Of a stretch of 35,311 nucleotides of DNA, positions 20,381 to 33,043 are shown in pieces. Origin of the DNA: Myxococcales bacterium (lineage in GTDB: Bacteria; Myxococcota_A; Polyangia; Palsa-1104); NCBI GenBank assembly GCA_003170275.1, contig PNAM01000111.1, forward strand, positions 13,383-48,693. The letters are read 5' to 3'. Numbering within the stretch: position 1 is the stretch's first letter; every line of letters begins with the position of its first letter. Both the position numbers and the translations under genes were made by a program. A model generated the notes under the pieces. That model was not told where the DNA came from. It made no database searches and worked only from the letters and a program-made list of their open reading frames with translations.

Positions 20381-21085
20381 ATGGACGCGGCCGAGCTCAA
20401 AGCGCACTCGGAGTCGCTCGAGGCCGAAGGGCCCGAGGCGATCCTGCGCTTTGCGTTCGCGCGCTTTCCCAAGGTCGCGATCTCGACCGCGTTCGGCCCC
20501 GAGGGTTGCGCGCTGGTGGCGATGGCCGCGGGCATCCGATCCGATCTGAAGGTGTTCACCGTCGACACCGACTTCCTGTTTGCCGAGTCGGTGGCGCTGC
20601 GCGAGCAGTTCATCGCCAGGTACGGCATCCAGGTCGAGGTGCTGCGCGGCGCGGTGTCGATCGAGGAGCAGAACCAGAAGTGGGGCGTGCGGCTGTTCGA
20701 GCGCTCCACCGATCAGTGCTGCGCGCTGCGCAAGGTGGAGCCGACGCGTCGCGCGCTGAAAGGGCTGGACGCGTGGATCGCCGGCCTGCGCCGCGATCAG
20801 GGCCAGAGCCGCGCGGGCATCGACATCCTCGAATCGTACGATCGCGAAGACGGCACGTCGCTGGTCAAGGTGAACCCGCTCGCGCGCTGGACCCGCAAGG
20901 ACACCTGGAAGTACCTCGTCGACAACGCGGTGCCCTACAACCCGCTCTACGACCGCGGCTACAAGTCGATCGGCTGTTGGCCGTGCACCGCACCGGTGGG
21001 CGACGGCGATGACGAGAGGTCGGGGCGCTGGGGCGGGCAGAAGGCCGAGTGCGGGATCCACACCTTTATGTCCCGCAAGGCGTAG
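20381..21085 (+). CDS. cysH: Assimilatory APS reductase (CysH family, iron-sulfur type)
   Basis: A 234-residue PP-loop reductase that reduces adenylyl sulfate to sulfite with thioredoxin. STAFGPEGCAL is the nucleotide-binding PP-loop and VDTDFLFAES follows it. Cys113-Cys114 plus Cys199-x2-Cys202 (GCWPC) would bind a [4Fe-4S] cluster, the mark of APS-using enzymes as opposed to cluster-free PAPS reductases. The catalytic Cys224 is in ECGIH near the C-terminus. It starts 2 bases after cysC without an obvious own ribosome binding site, so it is probably coupled. The following gene's Shine-Dalgarno overlaps its stop. Confidence 0.94.
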   Translation: MDAAELKAHSESLEAEGPEAILRFAFARFPKVAISTAFGPEGCALVAMAAGIRSDLKVFTVDTDFLFAESVALREQFIARYGIQVEVLRGAVSIEEQNQKWGVRLFERSTDQCCALRKVEPTRRALKGLDAWIAGLRRDQGQSRAGIDILESYDREDGTSLVKVNPLARWTRKDTWKYLVDNAVPYNPLYDRGYKSIGCWPCTAPVGDGDDERSGRWGGQKAECGIHTFMSRKA

Positions 21086-21096
21086 GGGGAGCGCCG

Positions 21097-21946
<850 letters not shown>

Positions 21947-21954
<8 letters not shown>

Positions 21955-22762
21955 CGGCTACGCCGGCGTAGCCGACGACGCGCGAGGTGTCGCCGAAGGC
22001 GTCGGCGGAGGTGGCGTAGGCGAGCAGCTCGGCGGAGCTGGCGCCGCGCGCGTTGGCGTAGGCGAGCATCGCGGTGGCGGGAAGGATGCCGCACATGGTG
22101 ATGTCCTCGTCGCGGACGAGCTTGAACAGGCGCTCGGGATCGCGCGCGAGCAGCGGCTCGAGCGCGCGCTGATCGATGCGGCGGGTGACGTCGTCGGGCA
22201 GGTAGTGGCTCATGTCGCTCGAGGCGATCACCAGCACGTCCGCGGCGAGCCGGGTGACGACCTCGGCCAGGTGGCGGCCGATCTCGAGGCAGTCGTCGAG
22301 GCCGAGGCCGCCCAGGATGATCGGCGTGATGCGCACGTCGGGACGGCGCGCGCGCACGAACGGTAGCTCCACCTCGAGCGCGTGCTCGTCGCGGTGCGCC
22401 TCGTGATCGTGCACCAATCGATGATTGAGGAGCAGCGCGCACAGCTCCTCGTCGACGGGCAGCGCGCCGCCGGGGAGCGCGAACGCGCCGCGCGACCAGA
22501 CCGCGCCCGGGCGGCCGCGGCCGGTGTGGTTGGGCGCGAGCACGATCACGCGCGCGGGCACCACGGTGTCGGCGAAGACCACCCCTGCGACGTTGCCCGA
22601 GTAGACGTAGCCGGCGTGCGGCGCCATCACGGCCAGGTGGCGCCTTGCGGTGCGTCCGGCGCGGGCGAGGCGCGCCTCGACGTCGGCGGCCAGCGCGTCC
22701 GCGTCGTCGGGATAGAAGCGACCCGCCACCGCCGGCGGGCGCAGCTCCGGGTTAGGGCGCAC
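21947..22762 (-). CDS. MEMO1-family protein (AmmeMemoRadiSam system protein B type)
   Basis: A 271-residue cytoplasmic protein of the MEMO/extradiol-dioxygenase-like fold. Diagnostic segments: PAVAGRFYP at the N-terminus, APHAGYVYSG (His49), PNHTG (His79), DEHALEVELPFV and SSDMSHY. Cys224 in TMCG completes the His-His-Cys metal site known from human MEMO1. In many bacteria MEMO is encoded with an AMMECR1-like protein and a radical SAM enzyme; neither is here. The start is taken as GTG 22760-22762, which overlaps the preceding lipoprotein gene by 11 bases. A longer frame would run deeper into that gene and add residues that homologs lack. Function in bacteria is not established. Confidence 0.88.
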
Positions 22763-23003
22763 TCGCGGTGGGCTGGAAGGCCCAGCCGTCGGGCGAGCAC
22801 ACCACCTCTTCATTGGTGTGGATGCAGCTGATCACCTGGCCGAGGTTGTTCTTGTCACAGCCCTTGTAGTCGCTGCCGTCGCAGATCGTGGTGTCGGGCG
22901 GCGTGCCGTGCACCGCGCAGATCGCGTCGTGGTTGCAGGGAGGGGTACAGGCGAGGCCGCCACAGGTGACGGCCAGCACCAAAGCGAAGAGGGATGCACG
23001 CAT
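22752..23003 (-). CDS. Small Cys-rich lipoprotein
   Basis: An 83-residue predicted lipoprotein: signal LFALVLAVTCGGLAC with the lipobox at Cys19, then a short domain with seven further cysteines (PPCNHDAIC, ICDGSDYKGC, VISC, VVCSPDGW). It resembles the small Cys-rich domains scattered in other lipoproteins of this window. No known function. ATG at 23001-23003 with no clear Shine-Dalgarno. Probably co-transcribed with the MEMO-family gene, which starts before this one ends. Confidence 0.75.
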   Translation of the reverse strand: MRASLFALVLAVTCGGLACTPPCNHDAICAVHGTPPDTTICDGSDYKGCDKNNLGQVISCIHTNEEVVCSPDGWAFQPTASAP

Positions 23004-23153
23004 GCGCTTCGCAAGTACCAGATCGCACGCCCTCTCCGCAAGCGGCATGGCACGCACGATGCTTGGTGAGTCTGTAAGGGTATTCCCGACTAGGCGGTAG
23101 CAGAACGCTGCTTCCTCCCAGCGGAAACGAACGGCTGCGAAAGACGAGGAACA

Positions 23154-24132
23154 GTGACTCGAATCGGTATCATCTCGGCTTACCCCGACGAAGACTGGGA
23201 CGCGCGCCAGATTGCGCAGGCGGCTGCCCAGCTCGGTGACGTGCAGCTGCTCGCGCCCACCGACTTCGGCGCGGTGATGGAAGAGGGCCGCACGCTCATC
23301 ACTGTTCGTGGCGAGGACGCGCGCGCCTACGATCTGCTGCTCACCCCGCGCGCGCTCGGCGACGCAGGGGACGCCGAGTTTCAGTTCGAGCTGTATTACG
23401 CGCTGGCCGAGAGCGGCGCCGTGCTGGTCAACGACGTGCGTGCGTTGATCACCGCGATCGACAAGTTCAAGTCGAGCTGGCTGTTCGTGCGCGCCGGCCT
23501 GCCCACGCCGCGCGTGGTGGTCGCGCAGCGCCTCGAGGAGGCGTGCCAGGCGCTGGCCGAGATGCGCTGCGCGGTGGTCAAGCCGCTGTACGGCTCGCTG
23601 GGCATCGGCGTCGAGCGCATCACCGTCGACGACGCGGGTCGGCTCGGCGAGCTGCTCGAGCGGCATCGCGCGCTGTACCTGCAGCGCTACGTCGAAAACT
23701 CGCGCTACGACGTGCGCGCGTTCGTGGTCGGCGATCGCGTCGAGGCGGCCATCGCGCGCCGCGCGCAGCCGGGTGAGTTTCGCGCCAACATCCACCAGGG
23801 CGCCGCCTTCGAAGAGCACGAGCTCGACGAGGAGTGCTGCGAGCTGGCGGTGCGCGCCACCCGCGCGACCGGTCTCGACTACTCCGGCGTAGATCTGTTG
23901 ATCACCGACGAGGGGCCGTGCGTCCTCGAGGTCAACGGCACGCCCTCGTTCCGCGCCGTCAACCAGGCCACCGGGCGAGACATGGCGATGGCCATCGTGC
24001 AGCACGCGGTCGCGCGCGCCGAGGGCGGGGCTGCGAGTGGGACTCCGCGGTGGGGCTCGCGGCGGCAGGCGCGGCGGCGAGACTACGCGCGCCCGCTACG
24101 GGCACGCGTTCTACGAGGCAAGGAGAACACGA

Positions 24133-24143
<11 letters not shown>
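23154..24143 (+). CDS. RimK-like ATP-grasp ligase with out-of-frame C-terminal tail
   Basis: A 329-residue ATP-grasp enzyme, GTG start with GAGGAA just upstream. The N-terminal pre-ATP-grasp domain (MTRIGIISAY...) leads into AIDKFKSSWLFVRAGLPTPR, VVKPLYGSLGIGVERI (ATP-binding loop), YLQRYVENSRYDVRAFVVG, GEFRANIHQGA and VDLL...VLEVNGTPSF (magnesium ligands). These are the marks of RimK/LysX-type ligases, which join an amino acid, often glutamate, to a carboxylate of a peptide or protein. The core ends near residue 290. The last 35 residues (Arg-rich) come from DNA that in the +1 frame encodes a KGG repeat, so the natural C-terminus was probably altered by a frameshift. It overlaps the first KGG gene by 11 bases. 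Possible substrates: the KGG proteins, ribosomal protein S6, or a small molecule. Confidence 0.88.
24049..24117 (+). pseudogene. KGG-repeat module hidden in the wrong frame at the 3' end of the ATP-grasp gene
   Basis: Read in the frame of the downstream KGG gene (+1 relative to the ligase), this stretch encodes GGARGGRRGGETTRARYGHA followed by FYE. That lines up with GKRGGEKGGQTTKARYGTPFY of the first KGG protein and GGETVRAERGHAFYEE of its second unit. The frame stays open from here through the ATG at 24133. It is therefore either the remains of an earlier first KGG gene or an N-terminal module separated from its start. The ligase reads the same bases as an unrelated Arg-rich tail. Confidence 0.7.
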
Positions 24144-24411
<268 letters not shown>

Positions 24412-24453
24412 GACCACCACCAACCACCAACCAGAGCGAAAGAGGAGGATTCA

Positions 24454-24735
24454 ATGGCCGATGAGAAGAAGCCGGGCGGCGGAATGACCGTCCGAGAAGC
24501 AGGTCGCAAGGGCGGCCAGAAGGTTCGTGATCAGCGCGGGCACGCCTTCTACGAGGAGATCGGGCGCAAGGGCGGCGAGACCGTTCGCGACACCCGTGGC
24601 CACGAGTTCTACGAGGAGATCGGGCACAAGGGCGGTCAGAAGGTCAAGGAGCTGATCGAGGCGGGCAAGCGCCGCGCCGCGCAACTGGCCCAGGAAGCCA
24701 CCGTCACCAAGAAGGACGAAGGCGAAACGAAGTAG
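24454..24735 (+). CDS. KGG-repeat stress-type protein 2
   Basis: A 93-residue paralogue of the preceding gene, starting 42 bases after it with a very strong ribosome binding site (AGAGGAGG). KGG units: VREAGRKGGQKVRDQRGHAF, YEEIGRKGGETVRDTRGHEF, YEEIGHKGGQKVKELIEAGK, then an Ala/Gln/Lys/Glu-rich tail. It is basic in the repeats and highly hydrophilic throughout. Same family and likely same stress function as protein 1. The TAG stop is immediately followed by the CTA that ends the opposite-strand gene, so no terminator lies between. Confidence 0.9.
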   Translation: MADEKKPGGGMTVREAGRKGGQKVRDQRGHAFYEEIGRKGGETVRDTRGHEFYEEIGHKGGQKVKELIEAGKRRAAQLAQEATVTKKDEGETK

Positions 24736-25368
24736 CTACGCACCGTCGAGGTGGGCGACGAGCCGTTGCAGCGGCTCCTCCACCTCGGCGGCGAGCGGGC
24801 CCGGCACCGAGCCTGCATCGCGGGCCTCGGCGATCAGCTGCACCACCCGATCGATGGCCTGGCGCAGGCCGGTGCGGCGCTTCTCGGTCTGCTCGTCGGC
24901 ATCGAGCGGAAACACCACCTGCCGGTACAGCCGCGAGACCTTGGGCAGCGACGTGCCTTCGTCGAGCACGTGGCGGCGGATCTCGCGTACGGTCTCGGCG
25001 GGCGCCTCCGACTCCTCGGCGCGGCGCAGAAAATCCACCGCCTGGTAGCTCGGGATGGGCGAGGCGCGCCCGTCGCGGGACAGCACTTCGGGCGCCTTCG
25101 ATCGCAAAAACGTAAATGAACCCGTCAGCTTATCGACGGTCTCGCGACGCAGGTGCAGCTCGCGCTTGCAGTAATCTTCGAAGTTTCCGAAGCCCCACTG
25201 CTTGAACCGCTCGGTCTTGCGCTGCTCGGTCAGCGACTCGGCGAGCTCGTACCAGCCGGCCTTGAACCGCCGCACCCGCGCGATCACCTCGGCGCGCTCG
25301 GGGTCGTGGGAATGGCTCTCTTCGGCCCGCGCCAGCGCGTCGTCGGTCTTGGTCCGCACGGCGCGCAC
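24736..25368 (-). CDS. Unknown protein, helical
   Basis: A 210-residue cytoplasmic protein from GTG 25366-25368 (a second GTG three codons later is equally possible; no Shine-Dalgarno at either). Almost entirely helical and charged. A central stretch, QWGFGNFEDYCKRELHLRR followed by ETVDKLTG, looks like a helix-turn-helix: it has the 'GF.sF..Y...L.l....v..l' layout seen in several DNA-binding or plasmid-type regulators. A second part (PIPSYQAVDFLRRAEE) and a Glu/Leu-rich C-terminus follow. I do not recognise a family; a DNA-binding regulator is a guess. Divergent from the kinase at 25432, and end to end with the KGG genes. Confidence 0.75.
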   Translation of the reverse strand: MRAVRTKTDDALARAEESHSHDPERAEVIARVRRFKAGWYELAESLTEQRKTERFKQWGFGNFEDYCKRELHLRRETVDKLTGSFTFLRSKAPEVLSRDGRASPIPSYQAVDFLRRAEESEAPAETVREIRRHVLDEGTSLPKVSRLYRQVVFPLDADEQTEKRRTGLRQAIDRVVQLIAEARDAGSVPGPLAAEVEEPLQRLVAHLDGA

Positions 25369-25394
25369 GGTAGCAGATCGGCAAGGCGGTCGGA

Positions 25395-25423
25395 TGGACA
25401 AAGAGGAGGGGCTCGGCCATACT
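25395..25423 (+). promoter_or_regulatory. Promoter of the zinc-ribbon kinase gene
   Basis: TGGACA (25395-25400), 17-base spacer, CATACT (25418-25423). The -10 ends eight bases before the GTG at 25432, so the transcript would start within one or two bases of that codon. Neither candidate start has a Shine-Dalgarno, which fits a leaderless mRNA. Confidence 0.5.
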
Positions 25424-25431
25424 ATTGGTCC

Positions 25432-27255
<1,824 letters not shown>

Positions 27256-27326
27256 CGCAGTCGGTGTGAGCAAAGTCGCTGACGGCACGTAGGCAGATGG
27301 CTTATTCAGGAGGGAGGATGGGCCCG

Positions 27327-28070
27327 ATGGTATCTCGATCAAATCGTCTCACCGCTACGGCGTTTGCAACCTGCTTCGCGTTCTTGCTCGCTTGTGTGTG
27401 GCCGTATGCCGCGCGCGCGCAGCAGCCACCGCCGCCGCCGCCGAACGATGAGCCGTTGCAGCAGGCCAAGGGGCACTTCGAGGCCGGCAAGAACGCCTAC
27501 AACGCGGGCGACTACCCGGCCGCGATCCGCGAGTTCAAGGCCGCCGAGGCGCTGCGGCCCTCGCCGATCCTGGACTACAACATCGGGCTGTCGAACGAGA
27601 AGCTGGGCAAGAAGCGCGTCGCCGTGAAGTACTACAAGCGCTACCTGGAAGGCCAGCCGCAGGCCGCGAACCGCGCGACGGTGGAAGGGTCGATCGGGCA
27701 GCTCGAGCGTGAGATCGCCGCGGCGCCGCCGCCGAACTCGCCGCCGCCGCCCGTCGAGCAGCCTTCGGATCTGCCGCCGCAGCAGCCCAACCAGCCGCCG
27801 CCGACCTACTCGAGCTACGACCCGTACGCGTCGACCCCGCCGCCGTACCAGGCGGCGCCGGTCAAGAAGAAGAGCTACTGGTGGGTGGCGCTGATCATCG
27901 TCGGCGGCGCCGCGATCCTGGTGGGCGTGATCGTGTACGTGGCGATCGTCTACAGCGTGTCGACGCCGTCGACCTTCGATCACGGGCTCAATAGCAGCCG
28001 TGAGCCGCCGCTGCCGGGCAACGCTTCGCAACGCACGCCCGGCGTAGGCAACTCCGTCTTCTCGTTCTAG
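27327..28070 (+). CDS. Secreted, membrane-anchored TPR protein
   Basis: A 247-residue protein. I choose ATG 27327 because AGGAGGGAGG lies nine bases upstream and it gives a clean signal peptide (ATCFAFLLACVWPYAARAQQ); two upstream in-frame ATGs are too close to, or before, this site. After a Pro run come two TPR-like helix pairs (AKGHFEAGKNAYNAGDYPAA, LDYNIGLSNEKLGKKRVAVK) and a third weaker one. A Pro-rich linker with Tyr/Ser and a C-terminal membrane helix (WWVALIIVGGAAILVGVIVYVAIVY) complete it. The form is the same as the PEGA/TPR gene near 13000 but without PEGA; both follow a kinase gene, suggesting a recurring kinase/TPR pairing. Confidence 0.85.
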   Translation: MVSRSNRLTATAFATCFAFLLACVWPYAARAQQPPPPPPNDEPLQQAKGHFEAGKNAYNAGDYPAAIREFKAAEALRPSPILDYNIGLSNEKLGKKRVAVKYYKRYLEGQPQAANRATVEGSIGQLEREIAAAPPPNSPPPPVEQPSDLPPQQPNQPPPTYSSYDPYASTPPPYQAAPVKKKSYWWVALIIVGGAAILVGVIVYVAIVYSVSTPSTFDHGLNSSREPPLPGNASQRTPGVGNSVFSF

Positions 28071-28107
28071 TCCGCAGTCTCTCCTGCCACCCCAGCCCCT
28101 GTTTTCC

Positions 28108-28136
28108 TTGAAATGACGCGGTTTACCGGTTAAGAC
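28108..28136 (+). promoter_or_regulatory. Likely promoter of the CBM9-like lipoprotein gene
   Basis: TTGAAA (28108-28113), 17-base spacer, TAAGAC (28131-28136). Predicted start near 28143, with a leader of about 30 bases that includes the ribosome binding site TGGAGG. Confidence 0.45.
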
Positions 28137-28172
28137 TGCCGCCGGATCCACCATTCCCATTGGAGGCTTGAG

Positions 28173-29579
28173 ATGCACCGGTTCGCCTATCTTTGCGCGT
28201 TCGCGCTCGTCGCGGGTTGCGTCGAGCAGTCGCCCGATCTGCCGAGCGAGGAAGACGTCAAGGCCGCGAAGGAGAACATCCTCACCACCGCGCCGACGCC
28301 CAAGTATCCGGTGAATGCGGATCTCGAGGACAAGCTGACCTACCTCGGGCTCGACGTCGACACCGACACCGTCACGCCGGGCAAGGCGTTCACGCTCACT
28401 CATTATTGGAAGGTCAACAAGGCGCTGCCGGACGACTGGAAGATCTTCGTCCACCTGGAGGCGCCGGACTCGAAGAAGTCGCACCTGAACGCGGACCACG
28501 TGCCGATCAACGGCAAGTACCCGGTGCACATCTGGAAGCAGGGCGAGATCATCCGCGACATCCACCGCGTCTCGGTGCCGCAGAACTGGCCGGGCAATGC
28601 GGTCGAGATCTACGTGGGCATGTGGAAGGGGCCGCTGCGGCTCAAGGTCTCGAAGGGTCCGCACGACAACGAGAATCGCATCCTGGCGGTCAAGCTGCCC
28701 ACCTCGACCGTCGAGAAGGCCGAGAAGAAGAAGGTGGTCGCCAAGCACATCAAGAATGGCGCCATCAAGCTCGACGGCAAGCTCGACGAGAAGGATTGGA
28801 AGGACGCGCCGTCGACGGGCGAGTTCGTGCGCACCATGGACGGCATGGCCGGCGAGCAGAAGACCACCGCCAAGCTCCTGTGGGACGACAAGAACCTGTA
28901 CGTGGCCTTCGAGTGCGAGGACAAGGACGTGTGGTCCACGCTCGACAAGCACGACGACAAGCTGTGGACCCAGGAGGCGGTCGAGATGTTCATCGACGCC
29001 GCCGGCGACGGCAAGAACTACGTCGAGCTGCAGACCAACCCGAAGGGCGCGACGTTCGATTCGTTCCTGCCGGGGTATCGCAAGAACCAGAACGACTGGA
29101 CCTCGAACATGAAGGTCGCGGTCAAGGTCGATGGCACCGTCGACAACCGCGCCGACGTCGACAAGGGCTGGGTGGTCGAGATGCAGATCCCGCTCGAGGA
29201 CGCCAAGGGCAAGCTCAAGGAGCTGAAGAACGTGCCGCCCAAGGTGGGGACCGAGTGGCGCGTCAACTTCTTCCGGCTCGACATGCCGGCCGGGCGGCCG
29301 CAGGTCGGCACCGGTTGGTCGCCGCCGCTGGTGGGCGACTTCCATGCGCTCGACAAGTTCGGCGTGCTGATCTTCGGCGACGACAAGGCGCACGCGCCGC
29401 AGCTCACTGCGAAGGCGCTCGAGAAGCCGGGCGACAAGGCGACCCTGCAGTCGCCGCCAGCGCCGAAGACGGAAGAAGCGCCGCCCGAGCCGAAGAAGGC
29501 CGAGGGCCCGCCCCAGCCGAACAAGCGCAACCGCGCGGCGGCGGCGCGCCTGAACGTGTACAAGCCCGACAACCAGTAG
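28173..29579 (+). CDS. Lipoprotein with CBM9-like domain
   Basis: A 468-residue lipoprotein (signal FALVAGC, Cys16; ribosome binding site TGGAGG). Residues about 45-180 form a beta domain with the pattern LTYLGLDVDT...FTLTHYWKV...FVHLEAP...HIWKQGEIIRD, like the Ig-type domain found at the end of some membrane glycosyltransferases. Residues about 195-395 match the carbohydrate-binding family 9-like (DOMON/CBM9) fold: IKLDGKLDEKDWKDAP, TTAKLLWDDKNLYVAFECED, WTQEAVEMFIDAAGDGKNYVE, WVVEMQIPLED, WRVNFFRLD. The Pro/Glu/Lys-rich tail is probably disordered. Such domains bind sugars or heme; I see no catalytic residues. Location: outer-membrane inner or outer leaflet. The mechanosensitive channel gene follows after 15 bases. 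Confidence 0.88.
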   Translation: MHRFAYLCAFALVAGCVEQSPDLPSEEDVKAAKENILTTAPTPKYPVNADLEDKLTYLGLDVDTDTVTPGKAFTLTHYWKVNKALPDDWKIFVHLEAPDSKKSHLNADHVPINGKYPVHIWKQGEIIRDIHRVSVPQNWPGNAVEIYVGMWKGPLRLKVSKGPHDNENRILAVKLPTSTVEKAEKKKVVAKHIKNGAIKLDGKLDEKDWKDAPSTGEFVRTMDGMAGEQKTTAKLLWDDKNLYVAFECEDKDVWSTLDKHDDKLWTQEAVEMFIDAAGDGKNYVELQTNPKGATFDSFLPGYRKNQNDWTSNMKVAVKVDGTVDNRADVDKGWVVEMQIPLEDAKGKLKELKNVPPKVGTEWRVNFFRLDMPAGRPQVGTGWSPPLVGDFHALDKFGVLIFGDDKAHAPQLTAKALEKPGDKATLQSPPAPKTEEAPPEPKKAEGPPQPNKRNRAAAARLNVYKPDNQ

Positions 29580-29594
29580 TTCCCTCCCCGCACG

Positions 29595-30650
29595 ATGGCC
29601 GAGCTCCTCGGAACGATCAGCCGTCTCGATCGGCGGCTCTTATCGCTGGCGGTGTTCGTCCTCACCCTCTTGATCGCGTGGATCGCCGGCGTGCTCTCGT
29701 CGCGTTGGGCTCGCGGCCGCAGCCAGCGGGCGGGCGCGGCGAGCGGCTCCGAGCTGCGCATCGGACGCGTGCGGAGCGGCCTGGTGGCGCTCTTGCTGTT
29801 CGTCGGCGCGTACCTGTCGATCGAGGTCGCGCCGCTGCCGCCGCGCCTCGAGGGGATCGCGGCGGGCGTGACCTTCGTGGGCGGCGCGCTGGTGATGGCG
29901 TGGCTGCTCACGCACCTGGTGACGCTGCTGCTCACCACGTCGGTGGCGCACGTCTCGGGCGAGGATCGCGCGCGGCTCGAGCGCGAGTACGTGCCGCTGA
30001 CCAGCAAGGTCACCACGCTGGCGGTGACGCTGATCTTCGTGGTGGTGGTGGCCAAGCACTTCGGGCAGGACGTGACGTCGCTGATCGCCGCGCTCGGCGT
30101 GGGCTCGCTGGCGATCGGGCTGGCGGCGCAGCAGACGCTGGGGAACATGATCGCGGGCTTCGTGCTGCTCGTCGATCGGCCGTTTCGGCCGGGAGATCGC
30201 ATCCGGCTGGCCACCGGCGAGTCGGGCGAGGTGCGCGAGGTGGGCGTGCGATCGACGCGCATCCTGTTGGCGGATCACAACATGCTGATCGTGCCCAACA
30301 CCGAGCTCGCCAACTCGCGCGTGGTGAACTACGCCTATCCGTCGCTGGCGACGCGCGCCGAGGTGAAGGTGGCGGTGGCGTACGGCGCCGATCTCGAGCG
30401 CGCGTCGCAGCTCCTGACCGGGATCGCAGCGGAGGATGAGCGCGTGCTCAAGCAGCCGGCGCCGCTGGTGCGCGTGACCAGCCTGGGGCGCGACGGGATC
30501 GAGCTGTCGCTCGGCTTCGACGTGGCGACGCACGCGGAGGTGTTGTCGGTCGAGGATCAACTGCGGCGCAAGCTGCTGAAGAAATTCGCGGCGGCGGAGA
30601 TCCCGCTACCCAGCGCGGTCAGCGACGTGCGGGTGGTGCCGGGGCGCTAG
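29595..30650 (+). CDS. MscS-family mechanosensitive channel
   Basis: A 351-residue inner-membrane channel that opens on membrane tension and releases solutes after osmotic downshock. Four hydrophobic segments precede the pore helix. The pore segment is clear: LIAALGVGSLAIGLAAQQTL, then GNMIAGFVLLVDRPFRPGDR, the MscS TM3 with its Gly/Ala packing and the entry to the beta domain. GEVREVGVRSTRILLADHNM and VPNTELANSRVVNY are the typical middle domain. The C-terminal alpha/beta part is present, so the channel is complete. It begins 15 bases after the CBM9-like gene with no obvious ribosome binding site. Its stop shares CTAG with the opposite-strand gene. Confidence 0.94.
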   Translation: MAELLGTISRLDRRLLSLAVFVLTLLIAWIAGVLSSRWARGRSQRAGAASGSELRIGRVRSGLVALLLFVGAYLSIEVAPLPPRLEGIAAGVTFVGGALVMAWLLTHLVTLLLTTSVAHVSGEDRARLEREYVPLTSKVTTLAVTLIFVVVVAKHFGQDVTSLIAALGVGSLAIGLAAQQTLGNMIAGFVLLVDRPFRPGDRIRLATGESGEVREVGVRSTRILLADHNMLIVPNTELANSRVVNYAYPSLATRAEVKVAVAYGADLERASQLLTGIAAEDERVLKQPAPLVRVTSLGRDGIELSLGFDVATHAEVLSVEDQLRRKLLKKFAAAEIPLPSAVSDVRVVPGR

Positions 30651-31429
30651 AGATCGTCGCACGGCGTGCCCAGCTTCTCGCCGGAGTAGACGCCCAGCTC
30701 GCTGTAGATCATCACGTGGTTGTCGTCGAGGGGCAGGGCGATCAGCTTGGTGATCTTCTTGTTCTGCTGCCACAGCGACTCGTTGTTGTTGAGCACCAGG
30801 CGCAGCTCGCCGGTCTTGGTGGCGAAGATGTCGCCCGCCGAGTCGGAGACCACGTTGGTCATCTTCTGCGGCTTGAGCGCGCCCTTGGGGCCGGCGAACA
30901 GGCGGAAGCTCTTGTTGCCCTCCGGCTCGCGCATCTTGTCGACGTAGTAGTACTTGCCGGTGTTGTCGCGCGCGAGCGCGTAGGCCTGACGCTTCCAGCG
31001 CGCCTTGTAGAACTTGGCCGAGTCGAGGAGCTTGGTGGCGTCCGCGTCCGGGAGCGGCTTGAGCTCGGTCGTGCGCTCCTCGCACTGCACCGAGTACTTG
31101 TCGTCCTTGAAGTCGAGGCTGGTGCGCTGGCGCGAGCGCGGCTCCCAGAACGACTTGCCGAACGACTCGTGGCCGTTCGCGCTGCCGCCGGACACGCGCT
31201 GCTGGTACAAGGTCTTGCCGTCGCCGTAGAAGAAGCCCTCGAACGAGTCGGCGGCGAACGGCTCGATCACGACGAAGTGCTGTTTGCCGTCGGTGAGCAC
31301 CTTGAACCGCGGCTTGGTGGCGCTGACGTCCATCAGGTCGGCGGCGGGCGGCGCATCGCCGGCGGCGTGCAGCGGCGGCCCGAGGAAGAGCGCTGCCAAC
31401 ACGGCGAGGTTGCGCAGGCGAATGAGCAT
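30647..31429 (-). CDS. Unknown secreted protein
   Basis: A 260-residue protein with a short signal peptide (LAVLAALFLGPPLHAAG) and a mature part rich in beta strands, Lys and aromatic residues. Recurrent pieces such as KQHFVVIEPFAADSFEGFFY, KYYYVDKMREPEGNKSF and SDSAGDIFATKTGELRLVLN give no family that I recognise; there are two cysteines. The ATG at 31427-31429 has no Shine-Dalgarno, but TATACT lies seven bases upstream, so the mRNA may be leaderless. It shares a 24-base intergenic region with the divergent kinase gene, which suggests joint control. Probably periplasmic. Confidence 0.8.
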   Translation of the reverse strand: MLIRLRNLAVLAALFLGPPLHAAGDAPPAADLMDVSATKPRFKVLTDGKQHFVVIEPFAADSFEGFFYGDGKTLYQQRVSGGSANGHESFGKSFWEPRSRQRTSLDFKDDKYSVQCEERTTELKPLPDADATKLLDSAKFYKARWKRQAYALARDNTGKYYYVDKMREPEGNKSFRLFAGPKGALKPQKMTNVVSDSAGDIFATKTGELRLVLNNNESLWQQNKKITKLIALPLDDNHVMIYSELGVYSGEKLGTPCDDL

Positions 31430-31436
31430 GCGCCAG

Positions 31437-31444
31437 AGTATAGT
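31437..31444. promoter_or_regulatory. Overlapping divergent -10 boxes in a 24-base intergenic region
   Basis: The bases AGTATAGT read TATAGT on the plus strand (31439-31444), nine bases before the kinase ATG at 31454. On the minus strand they read TATACT (31442 down to 31437), seven bases before the ATG at 31429. Both predicted transcripts start within about three bases of their start codons, and neither gene has a Shine-Dalgarno. The two -10 boxes share four bases, so the polymerases would exclude each other. The -35 regions would lie inside the opposite coding sequence and are weak. Confidence 0.5.
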
Positions 31445-31453
31445 ACCGGGCAG

Positions 31454-33042
<1,589 letters not shown>

Positions 33043-33043
<1 letters not shown>

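Noticed and set aside
28125..28135. Palindrome-like ACCGGT core before the CBM9 gene as an operator
   Set aside because: Only six bases are truly symmetrical, and it falls inside the proposed promoter spacer; too short to claim.
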